Translations under genes and position numbers: made by a program
Notes under the pieces: generated by a model
What the model saw: only the letters and a program-made list of their open reading frames with translations
The model's database searches: none
What the model was told of the DNA's origin: nothing
In this document: piece after piece, positions 21,910-32,037 of the stretch
Position numbering within the stretch: position 1 is the stretch's first letter
How the letters are laid out: each line of letters opens with the position of its first letter
Source of the DNA: Rhodocollybia butyracea
Lineage: Eukaryota > Basidiomycota > Agaricomycetes > Agaricales > Omphalotaceae
Reading direction: 5' to 3'
NCBI GenBank assembly: GCA_015501585.1
Contig: JADNRY010000058.1
Coordinates: 215,139-279,138, forward strand
DNA length: 64,000 nucleotides

Positions 21910-22447
21910 TGTGGCGAGAAAGGTGAATGAGTGCAAACAATGACAAGCAGGTGTGCGGGCCGGATAGCCGGGCTGTCCCCGTTCCCGCTTTGACTGGTTC
22001 TGTCTTTTGTCCGCTTTGACATTTGGCTCGCGTTCGCTTTGTCCTCTTTGTCCGCTTTGAGTAGTTGAGTAGTTGACCTTTTGTCCGTGTTTCCGCATCG
22101 TGCATTGTTCAGGCCCAGGTACTGCTTGTGGCTACGCCTGGACTGTGTACGGAATACTGTTAATCCATGTGCATGCATCCTCGGACATGAAAGCCGTTTT
22201 GTCAGAGATTCGTGTCCAGAATTGGGATCCTTTCAGACATTGTGTTGTTCATTGTACAAGAACCGGTGTTTATTGTATTTTTGAAGACAAGAAGAAATGA
22301 ACAGGAATAGAATCCCAAAAAGGAAATTGTATACAACCATTGTTCTTTCATTGTTCTTCCAGTTGTTATAAAAAGGCCCTGCATCTACGATGAGCTGCTC
22401 ACCTTTTCTTCCCGTCACTTTCTTTCACGACTTGCAATTTGACTAAC
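21910..22447. other. Divergent intergenic region
   Basis: Lies between the divergently transcribed PDCD5-like and cupredoxin genes, so it should contain both promoters. A TATAAAA-type sequence at about 22367 lies 80 bases before the cupredoxin start. The region also has runs of TTTGTCC/CCGCTTTG repeats at about 22010-22085. Confidence 0.5.
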
Positions 22448-23805
22448 ATGTTCTCGTTCCAAACTTCTGCTTTTGCTGCCCTAGTTGGCCTTTCTCTTGT
22501 TGCCATTCCACCTGTTGTCCGCTCTGCCATTATCGATGTAACCGTCGGAGGCACAAATGGAACCGTTGCTTATTCGCCTAATAACGTGGTATGTACTCTT
22601 GTGGTTTTGTAGTTTATTTTACTCACTGGGTTTTAGAACGCAAGTGTCGGAGACATCGTCCGATTCACCTTTCAGCAAAAAAACCATACTGTAACTCAGT
22701 CGTCCTTTGCTTCACCTTGCTCTCCTCTTGCAGACGGTTTCGATTCTGGATTGTACGTCTCTTGCCTCTTGGTTCTCTCTGTCGCCCTAACAGATCCCTC
22801 CAGCGTTCCTGTCGACGCCAATACAACTAGCGGCTTCCTCAGCGCCGAGCTCACCGTCGGAAACACAAATGTAAGCGCCTTTCATTGTCGTACTTCCCTT
22901 GCTTATCCTCCTCGTTAGCCTGTTTGGATCTATTGCCGTCAAACCGGCCACTGCGAAGAAGGCATGGTCTTCGCCATCAACCCAGGCTCCGACGCCAAAT
23001 TCGCCGAGTTCCAAGCTGCCGCCATGGGTGCCAACTCCACGTCCACCTCTTCCGCCTCCGTCGTCACCGTCACTGCAACCGTCACTGTCTCCGGCGACGC
23101 GACTATCACCACCACCTACGCGTCGTACCCTGGCTCCGCTGCCCCAACCGCCGCCATGTCCACTGACCACTTCATCATCGTCGGCAACAACGGCACCCTC
23201 ACTTACACCCCCGCCAATATCACTGCCCAAGTCGGAGACACTGTCACTTTCCAGTTCCACCAGAAGAACCATACCGTCACTCAGAGTTCCTTTGCTAATG
23301 TACGTTTTCTTTTATCGTATCTGACTTCGCCCAGCTAATCGATTGTTCTTCTCCCAGCCCTGCACACCTCTCTCCGTCAGTTCCCCCGGAACCGCTAGCT
23401 TCAACTCTGGCTTCATGCCCGTCGCCGCTAACGCTTCCACTTTCCCTACAGTGACCATCCAAATCAATGACGTAAGCTCCCTCTCCCATCCCCTCCATAA
23501 TCCCTATTCTAACTCCCCCTCCTTAGACAACCCCCTTCTGGGCCTACTGCGCACAAACCTCCCCCGTCTCCCACTGCGAGAGCGGCATGGTCTTCAGCGT
23601 CAACGCCGTCGAGACCAGCCCCAACTCCTTCGAGGCCTTCCAAGCAAAAGCACTCGCCCTCAACGCCTCCGCTTCCAGCTCCGGCGCTGCTTCCCTCTCG
23701 TCCCCCGCTGCCGCCAGCGGTGCATCCCCGATACATATACACGCGGTTCGCGATGCTGGCATCGCAATCGCTGTTGTTGGCGTTGTTATGGGTGTTTTCC
23801 TTTAA
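22448..23805 (+). CDS. Secreted two-domain cupredoxin, Ser-rich, probably GPI-anchored
   Basis: Six exons: 22448-22588, 22637-22752, 22794-22870, 22919-23299, 23358-23471 and 23527-23805. The product has a signal peptide (MFSFQTSAFAALVGLSLVAI) and two plastocyanin-like domains. Each domain has VGD, a QKNHTVTQSSF histidine motif and a C-terminal copper-ligand pattern (IYCRQTGHCEEGM in domain 1, AYCAQTSPVSHCESGM in domain 2). A Ser/Ala/Thr-rich linker joins them, and a hydrophobic end (AIAVVGVVMGVFL) suggests GPI anchoring. The His, Cys, His and Met ligands appear present in both domains. This type is common among fungal extracellular Ser-rich proteins; a cell-wall or redox role is likely but the substrate is unknown. 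Confidence 0.87.
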
Positions 23806-24136
23806 CGGATTCTTTCCTCTCTCCGTTATGATCACGACTTGGGACTATGTATTCGTACTATCGGGGGTGCTCCGCGCTACCCCTTTTTAATCGCTTTCTT
23901 TCACTATTTCTTTGTAGCGCTAATATCTTATTGTATTGGTTTTTTTTGTACTTCCTTACGCCCATTCATTCGGACTACACTTGCACACTTTGCAGACAGA
24001 CTTGCACGCTTGCACACTTACAGACAGTAACACATGTTAGTAGCATGTAGATGTAGAATTAAGAATAAAATATAATTCCACATTCGCTGTCACCAAGCTT
24101 GTGTTTCCTTGACCGTGTTTTCGGCACCTAAGTATT
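23806..24136. other. 3' flank of the cupredoxin gene
   Basis: T-rich sequence with a short direct repeat of CTTGCACRCTT-type units (about 23981-24020) and a candidate polyadenylation stretch AATAAAATATAA at about 24064. No gene seen. Confidence 0.45.
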
Positions 24137-24222
24137 GCCCGCCTAGCTCAATCGGATAGAGCGTCAGACTCTTATTTCTTGGCTGCATCTGAAGGCTGCG
24201 AGTTCGACCCTCGCGGTGGGCT
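24137..24222 (+). tRNA. tRNA-Lys (CUU), copy 1, with a 12-nt intron
   Basis: Acceptor GCCCGCC pairs with GGTGGGC. The A box is TAGCTCAATCGGA and the T arm is GCGAGTTCGACCCTCGC. The anticodon loop CTCTTA is followed by a 12-13-nt insertion (TTTCTTGGCTGC) before ATCTGA, read as an intron at the canonical site. The anticodon is CTT. Confidence 0.9.
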
Positions 24223-24440
24223 ATTTAAAGAACGACGTGGGGACCAGTATTTTCCATCTTTTCTTTATTTTATTTTATTTTATTTAACGATAGAGCTTGT
24301 GTATTCAGCTGTTCAAAATCCACAACAGCAGGGAACCCGGGGGATGCATGATCGTGTGCACGTGAGAGGGGCGCTTATTTACTGTTAAAGTTGTTCTACA
24401 AAGGTAGGTACTTTATTTTTCCCTTTCCCCTGTAGGTATT

Positions 24441-24545
24441 GCCCGCCTAGCTCAATCGGATAGAGCGTCAGACTCTTATCGAAGTCCCATAGTCGTATTA
24501 CTTAGGCGGATCTGAAGGCTGCGAGTTCGACCCTCGCGGTGGGCT
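24441..24545 (+). tRNA. tRNA-Lys (CUU), copy 2, with a ~31-nt intron
   Basis: Exon parts are identical to copy 1 (same acceptor, A box, anticodon CTT and T arm), but the intron is about 31 nt (starting TCGAAGTCCC) instead of 12. Both copies are preceded by a TATTGCCCGCC context, indicating a tandem duplication of the locus. Confidence 0.9.
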
Positions 24546-24677
24546 ATCAGGCAGTCTCTCTGGATGTGTTATTTTTTCTTTATTTTTTATCTAACGATCG
24601 GATACTTGAAACGTGATTGCGTTTCATTTGTTACTATATAATGGTATCTTCAACTACTTTTTTCCTCCCTAACTATT

Positions 24678-24699
24678 GCCCGCCTAGCTCAATCGGATA
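24678..24699 (+). pseudogene. tRNA-Lys, copy 3: first 22 bases only
   Basis: GCCCGCCTAGCTCAATCGGA plus TA, identical to the 5' 22 bases of copies 1 and 2 and with the same upstream TATT context. It then passes directly into the AAGGTAT repeat tail of the LINE. The anticodon and T arm are absent here and were not found at the other end of the repeat island. Confidence 0.85.
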
Positions 24700-27600
24700 A
24701 GGTATAAGGTATAAGGTGTACACGGCCCAGTCGGCATACCAACAGTGGTCCCGCAAGGGAAACAGCCGGTCCCTATGACAGCGCAAGCAGCGAGCTCGAC
24801 TCCCGAGGAGAAGGTAGACTGCAAGTCCAGCGTAGGGATGGGTAGCAAGGCCCCAGAGCGGAAAAAGAGGCTAGCTAATGATAAAGTACAATGAAAACCT
24901 TTACTACTCCCATTATCCACTATCAGAATCCTCATCCTCTCCTTCTGAGCTGTAGTCAATGGAATGCCTGAGATAGCTGTAGTCCAAAGCTGTATGGCTT
25001 CGTGGATAAATTTTGCCGTGGAAGAGACATCCGACCAGGAAAAAATATGCTGTTTGAGATAAAGTAACGCATCCCCATCACTGAGCTGGCCATGTGGGAT
25101 CGAAGTGAGTGGGGACAATGTAGCGATGGCACGGAAATGGACACGTAGGTGAACCAAAGGAGGAATTGCCGTGCATTGCAAGAGAACATGTTCGGGTGTA
25201 TCAAACGGCACATGACATAAACGACACGAGAAATCGGTTGGTAACTGTCCAGCGGTAAGGGTACATTTGCCAGGTGTGGCGTGAAAAAGGCCGGGAGCCA
25301 AGGAACCACATAAGAGACGAGTGATGGAAAGCCGATGGCGAAAGTTTTTAACTTGTAAGAGGTAATGACAAAGATGTAATGGTAAAGCCAACGATGGACC
25401 CGTTTCCTGTGGTTCGAGCTGATCTTTCAGGAGGCGTAATTTGCTCATAGAATTAAGGTCGTTATTCAGATGGTGAAACATTGTATTAGAAATGTCAGTG
25501 ATAATAGAGCAAATATGTGGAGGAGACAAGTCCCTCAGAGGAGGGAGGCGATCCTGAGAGCCTGGCAAATTGGAGATTGCCCAATCGACATCCATAAGCC
25601 AACACGGATGACTGTTAGAGCGTAAGTTATTGTTCGCTACTAAAGCGAGGGCAATGAGGCTATTGTCCGGTGCCGAAACGAGATAAGAAAGGAATTTGAG
25701 ACAAAGTTCCAATCGGTGGGTCCGGAGAGGCAAAAGACCAAGTTCGGTGAAGAGAGGAGAGATGGTGGAGTGATGAGGAAGACCAAGGATGCGACGAAGA
25801 CACCGCGTTTGAATGTCAAATAAAGGATTCATTACTGATGAATCCACGTCAACGCCGACGTCGCAGCCATGAGTGAAGTGGCAATCAATGAGAGAAAAGT
25901 AAAGGAGCCGAGCGACATGAGGAGGGATCCATGACCTGCCAACTAACCGTTCGCATCCAAAAACACTTCTGGCGGAAGCGACGGCGGCTTCAGACTTCTT
26001 TCTATAATGTGTTGCAAAGATGTCGCATGAAGAGGATTGTAGCCAGACACCGACGTAAGGCCAGGATTGTTTTAGTTGAAGAGGGCAGTTGGAGAGTGTG
26101 AGACGGGGAAGCGGGTTGGGCAAAGGACCAAAAATCATAAACACAGATTTTTTCACATCGAGTGAAAGGAAATTGTCGTCACACCAGGATTTGAGCTCGT
26201 GAAGGTGTCTTTGGAGGCCATGAGGTGTTCCTGAGATAATTGCAATGTCGTCTGCATGTTCCAAGTGAGAAATAGTAATTCCACAGAGATCAGCGTCATC
26301 TGGATCGGGAGTGAGGTGAAGAGATGAGAGAAATAAATTCCAGAGTGTTGGAGAAGCTGGATCGCCCATTAGGACGCCGCATAGGGCATGAAAGCACTTG
26401 AAAAGTTCGCCATTCTGGAGAATCGTATATGACATATGGTCATACAAAGTTCTGAGCCAATCAAAGTAGCAGCCAGTCAGTCCATAGTCATATAGTTTAT
26501 TCCAGAGGCGATGTTGGTTTGTTGATGGAAACGCGTTTGAAATGTCGACAAAGGCAACATATAGAGTCTCACCTCTTGACCTCGTGTCATCTATTAGTGT
26601 CCGTAGGATGAACACGTTATTGTTTGTTCTGTGGTGTTCCCGGAAACCGTTCTGGGAGGGAGGAATGATGCCAGCCTGTTCGGCTGCATCGGAGAGCTTC
26701 ATATGAATAATGAGTGTCAAGAGCTTCAAGATGCAGCTCTCAAGTCCTACAGCACGGTATTCACTTGGATTAGTGAAGTCGCGTCTACCTCGCTTGCGGA
26801 TGGCTTCAATCAGTGTGGTCAGCCAAGCAGAAGGGACTTCACCGGCGTCGACACAGGCGTTAAGAAGATCGCATAGGATTTGGTTATCAAGGTCGAGTAT
26901 CCAAGAATAAGAGGACCCATCAACCCCCGTGGCGCGCGAGGGCTTTGACCGCATGAGGTGAGCTTTGGCCTGCTCAATATCATGTAATGTGAGCCGTTCG
27001 TTGAGTGTCGGGAAGATGGAGGGCTTTGACACTTTAACGTGCTCGCACAAGTTGCACTCACGAGTCAGGCGATCTTGTAACGGCTGAGGGACGTTCTTAG
27101 GCGGGTTCATTCGTGGAATGAAGCACTCGGTGAGGTTCGACAAAGACACTAGAGTAGGAGCATTGCCTGGGTAGCGAAGGCGCTTGTAAAGTCTCCAGAA
27201 TGCACCCGAATCGGAAGAGCATTCAATGAGGCGGTGCAGGATCCCATCCTGAAGATGTCGCTTGAATGACCTGTGTTGGTGGTTGCGGTGGAAGGAACGT
27301 TGGCGAGATAGGTGTGGTTTGCAGGGAGCTGGGTCTTCAGGGAGATCTGTATAGACCTTTGGATATCCTAGCGCGACCGTAAAAGGGATAGGAGCGGGCA
27401 CATGGTAGTAGTCTGTAGGAGAAAAGGGGATGGGTAGGGGCAGTCCTGCGCCGTGTTTTGCCAAGGCATCTGCGGCATCGTTGTGTTTATTACCAGAGTG
27501 ACCTTTAACATGATGGAAGCGGATAGGAGCTGAGCGTGCCGCAATCCAGCTTGCGATCAGTCTGAGAAGGTCACCGTTGACGCAAACCCATCCGCATTTA

Positions 27601-28030
27601 GCATTGCGGATAGACCAATGTACAAGGGAGTGTATCACGTACGTGGAGTCTGTGAAGATGTCCAGTACGCGATGTAGCGGGGTCTTTTGTACGGTCAGTA
27701 ATATTGAGTAAAGTTCTGCCCGGTTGTTGGAAGGTCTTCCTGTCACCCGTGCAGTGGTGTTGAAGGGGTGAGCGGGGCCCGCGTAAATCCCTGCGCCCGC
27801 TGTAGCACCTAGTTGTCCATTATTGGTAGCCGACCCATCAGCGTAAACCTTCAGACCATGTGTTCCAGCATAAGCGGGGTCAAGGTTACTGAAACCGTAT
27901 AGTTTCCCTAGTTCGTCACTGGCCTCGGGAGGGGAGGTATGTAGAACGTCGTCGAGAAGGTGGTCAAGGTGCGTTACCAATGGTAAAGTGAATTCGGGAC
28001 GCTTCCGTTTCATAGATGGAGGAGGAGGGA
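24700..28030 (-). mobile_element. LINE-like retroelement with RNase H before RT, 3' end in a tRNA gene
   Basis: Minus-strand element. Its 3' end carries a short ATACCTT-type repeat tail (plus strand AAGGTATAAGGTATAAGGTG) that joins the first 22 bases of a tRNA-Lys gene. The 5' end is cut off by a gypsy LTR at 28031, so any upstream ORF or endonuclease is lost. A second, shorter copy of the same family lies at 9040-10165. Confidence 0.85.
24913..28013 (-). CDS. LINE polyprotein: RNase H, reverse transcriptase, zinc knuckle (5'-truncated)
   Basis: The continuous frame runs 28049-24684, but its first 12 codons come from the gypsy LTR and the next Met is at 28013 (MKRKRPEF). RNase H lies at about residues 65-210 (YADGSAT, SNNRAELYSILL, FTDSTYVI, HVKGHSGNKHNDAADALA). 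The RT follows at about 390-690 (FVDISNAFPSTN, GVLMGDPASPTLWNL, and HADDIAII in place of YADD/FADD). A CCHC motif follows (CRLCHVPFDTPEHVLLQC). Comparison with the 9.8 kb copy (SEGEDSDSDEFF) shows the natural end SEGEDEDSDSG with a stop at 24913-24915; a one-base shift near 24960 makes the open frame run on to a TAG inside the tRNA fragment. RNase H upstream of RT is the reverse of the usual LINE order. Confidence 0.8.
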
Positions 28031-28286
28031 TGTAACGCCTCCTCCCCATCTTGCCTGATTCCCTTCCGGCCGCGCCCTATGGCGCGGCCTTAACTTTTGT
28101 CGCATCGCGACTCTTATCTTATCTTATCTTACGATTAGATATCATTTCTATTCCATTCATTTCGATTACTATAACTAGTCGAATTACATAAATTACTGTA
28201 GTTCTTCTACACTACGAGTACACAATCGCATAGCCTTTGTCGTGCTCTTTCGTGTGAACATAAGACTCTCGCCTAAGGGCGTTATA
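28031..28286 (+). repeat. Gypsy 5' LTR (256 bp)
   Basis: Begins TGTAACGCCTCC and ends GGGCGTTATA, so the ends are near-perfect inverted repeats TGTAACGCC/GGCGTTATA with TA replacing the usual CA. It contains a GC palindrome GGCCGCGCCCTATGGCGCGG and CTTAT repeats. The leader after it starts CTTTTTTGAGCA. Confidence 0.93.
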
Positions 28287-28444
28287 CTTTTTTGAGCATC
28301 AAAAATCTTTATTAAAAGATTGTGTGCACAAAACTACGAGAAGTAATAACTACTTGACTAGAATTATAAAGTAATCTAAAAAAATTATCACCACTCTTAC
28401 TCCGCATCAAAAGCGCCAAGCAAAATCAACAAAAGTTCGATCAC

Positions 28445-31400
28445 ATGGACCAAAATAGGAACTCAGAGAAGTCCCAACGAGATGCAAGCAATCGCCACTC
28501 ACAACATGGTGATGCCACGTCACCAATAAATTCACACGACGGTAGTCATAGTTCACGACTACCACCGTATGCAGGACAAAGTCCTGAAATTGAGCCGTCT
28601 AACGACAGGCAGAATGTAAGTGATGTCGAAGACATCCGTGAGCGTGCGTCAAATACGACACACGATAAACTTTCTGAGTCTAATGAGTCTCAGGGAGCCT
28701 TTAGCAATAAAGGCTTCGCAGACATGAATGACCTCAAGGAGGCCATGCAAGAACTATCGCAGTTCTATGGACAAGGTGCGCAAGCACTAAACCGTATAGC
28801 TACCGCGGTAGAACGTTGGTCCGGACCATCCGGAATGAGTAAGTCCAGACCGTTACCAGATACTGGTAACCTTACGAGCATAGCAATGCCCGTAGCCCGA
28901 CCGCCAGCAGTAACGCCAGCGGTATTACAGGCGGCATTACCGCCTGACAACGAACAAACAAGTCGTTGGGAAGGCATAAAGCCTACCACACATCCGTTCC
29001 GTCAAACGATGGGAATATATGAACCACCAGGTGCCCGAGATCGGAGACCTAAAGAATCTTTCAAGCCAATACATAACGTATGGCATACGGATTCATTCGA
29101 TCCGATAGACCCACCTGAAGGTGAAGGTCTATTTGACAACCTTGAAACCGAGGTTGTAGAAGAAGGTGATCGCCAAAGCGATCCCTATAATAACTTTGGC
29201 AACTTTGTAACGATAAGGAAGAATCAAACTTCCCAAACGAACAAAACGCCAAATAAAGGAGTTCATGCAAATGAAAGCCCAGTCATCGACTTATCAAACT
29301 CGACAATGGGTAAATCAAATGAACCCCAGACGCTTCGTTACTCTCCAGTAATAAGGCAAAACATCTTCACAGGAAGAATGTCTCCGGCCCCAAGAGGACC
29401 GAGATCGTTACCTACTCCGCCTACAATTAGTATACGGAAAAATGACCCCATCCAACGGACAGAGTCAACAATAGTGGGACCATTGAGAAATGAGTCCCTT
29501 ATCAAAGCTCACGAAGCATTCATTCAAGAATTGAATGAACATTATCGTAAAAACCAACCATTGGTTGATGTTAGTATTCCTACACAAAGAATACAAACGA
29601 AAACGATAGCGCCGTCAGCACCGATAACGGTACGTATGGCACAAACACAGACAACGACACAAGTCGTTCGTCAACAAAACACGCAAGGACCTGGTCCGAG
29701 CACAATGGTAATACATACAGTAGTACCACCCGCACAACAACAGTTACCTCCGGTAACTCTTACACAGCAAGTACAAACAGTACCTGCTAAAATGAAGGCT
29801 TCTGTAAAGAAAGAGCCAATTACTACGGTGATCCCACCAGTAACAATACAACAAGCAGTACCACAAACAGTAGTACTACCAACACTGCCAGCTACAATAG
29901 TACAGGCATCGCCAATAGTAGTACCAACACCGGTACCACTGATAAATGAAGTACAGAATAATACTGCACTGACGGCGATAAGATCGCCTAGTATGCCGCT
30001 CCCGAACGGGATAACGAGCGATTGGGAAAGTCGCGTAGCAATTCAGAGACAACACAACTATAGTCTCAGAACATCCGGTATGATACCGGATGCATTCCCT
30101 GACCAGATGGTAGGATTCAATGACGACGGCATCCCCGTCGACAAACTAACTACTCCACGAGAAGTTTGGGATCGGGAGTATAATAATACCTCCTCAAAGC
30201 AAGCTCAATCGTCGCAACCCTACAAGGGTGGCAGAGTTAGGTATGCCTCCGGCACACCTGGAGATCCTGATGATAACTCCGACAGCTCTGACTCTAGCGA
30301 TAGAGACAAGAAGCGTAAAGGTACGCCTTGGTCTGATGAATCATCAGACGATAACGACAAGGAGTCCGATTCTGACTCCTCATCTAACGATTCCTGGGTG
30401 AATTATATAATTCAACCACAGGCAAATCTTAGTAAATCGCAACAGCGTAAGGTGCGACGAAAACTTGCAGCTAAACTGCGAGAGAAAACAGGGGATGACG
30501 AACGTCGTGCCCGATGGAAACACCAGGTACACAGAGTGTATCGACGTATGGTACGTCATGCAGTGGGGAAACCCGTCACAAATACAGACGGAGCTAAGAA
30601 TATCAAGCTCCCAACGCCTGAGGCATACGATGGTACGCCAGACGTAGAAATTTTCGAGAGATGGTTAGCCATCCTTCTCAGATGGATGGCTGTAAATCGC
30701 TATTGTGGTAAAGACCACGATAAAACACGCCTCCAGGTATTGGGGTTATTCCTCAAGGACAAAGCCCTTGATTGGTACAACGACAAAGTCGATGGACCTC
30801 ATAGGATCACAATATCCTGGAAATTCGAAGACGCCATAATAGGAATCTTCGATAGATGCGTACAAGCATCTACAATACATCAAGCTGCTCAGCAGTTTGA
30901 ACAAGTAATATACTCGCCCGCTAAAGGCGTACGAGATTATCATGCCACCCTATTAAGATGGGCGGCAAGGATGCAGCAGCCGCCTAATTCGGCTGCGATG
31001 CGCAATCGATTCATTAATGGGTTACCCATTACATACTGAAACATCTAGCAAACCAAGGCATCGTTCCAGAGTATGCTAAACTCAGAACGATGGTCAAAGC
31101 GGTTACTAGACTCGAGGACAATCGTCATCTCGAAGATTACTACGTGACTTCACGTAAGAAACCGAGCTCTGAAGACTCGAAATATATCACTAAGCGAATA
31201 CGCCGTGAAGCAAAAGTACAACCAAGTGGTAGTACAGGACCATATAAATATGGTCCAGTGCTCGTCAAAGGACGACCATTTCAACTGGTGAAGCATCGCT
31301 TCTCCAATAATAAATCGAAGCCCGTACGCACTGAGAATACACTCAGAAGCACGGGACAGGTAACGAACTCTAAGAGTTCAAGACCTAAACCGTCTAGTGA

Positions 31401-32037
31401 CACAAGCACTAGAAAACTCTGCTACGGATGTGGCAAACCGGGACATTTTGCAAATGACCCTACTTGTGAACGATACGGGCAACCCCGCATGTATGTCATC
31501 CAAGAAGAGGATGAACAAGAGGAGATAGAATCTCCTCCGATAGTCGAAGAAGAGATTCAAAATGATGAATCTCCGAACATAATAACTGATCCTAATGACG
31601 AGGAATCGTCCGAAGGAGAATACACCCTCGAACCATACGAGGATGAATATGTCGGTCGACTATATGATGACGACGATGACTTTAGCGACTACTATGGTCG
31701 CATAATGGAACCGGTTCAGACCGATTCTGAGGATTTTGAAAATCCATTAGATGATTGCGGACCACCGGTCTGCATAGAAGAGGATATGGATGATGATTTA
31801 TTCTTATCCATAGATCCTCACTATCATTCATTCATAATGAATGAAGATCGGTTGACTGCTATCAGTCACCATGAAGACGAAGAACCAAAACCTGAAAAAG
31901 GTAAAGGTTTTCGAACTTCAAGTAAACAAATGCCGCGACCAAATAGAGGTCCAGCAAAAGATCGTCGTCCAATGACAGCGATAGTAAATATCGGGGAGTC
32001 GAAGCGTTTACGCTATTCGACTCCGGATGCACAATAG
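28445..32037 (+). pseudogene. Gypsy Gag with zinc knuckle, frameshifted
   Basis: The first 864 codons (28445-31039) are open. A long low-complexity Pro/Gln/Thr-rich and Asp/Ser-rich N-terminal part leads to a retrotransposon Gag domain from about residue 720 (PTPEAYDGTPDVEIFERWLA, LKDKALDWYNDKV). A one-base shift near 31036 moves the frame; continuation at 31040-32037 keeps KHLANQGIVPEYAKLRTM and a CCHC knuckle (CYGCGKPGHFANDPTC), then an acidic linker. Gag would form the particle. The N-terminal extension of some 700 residues before the Gag domain is unusually long. Confidence 0.85.

Noticed and set aside
28021..28050. Inverted purine/pyrimidine arms at the LINE-gypsy junction as a functional hairpin
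   Set aside because: The gypsy LTR start is pyrimidine-rich and is preceded by purines at the 3' LTR too, so the fold follows from LTR sequence.
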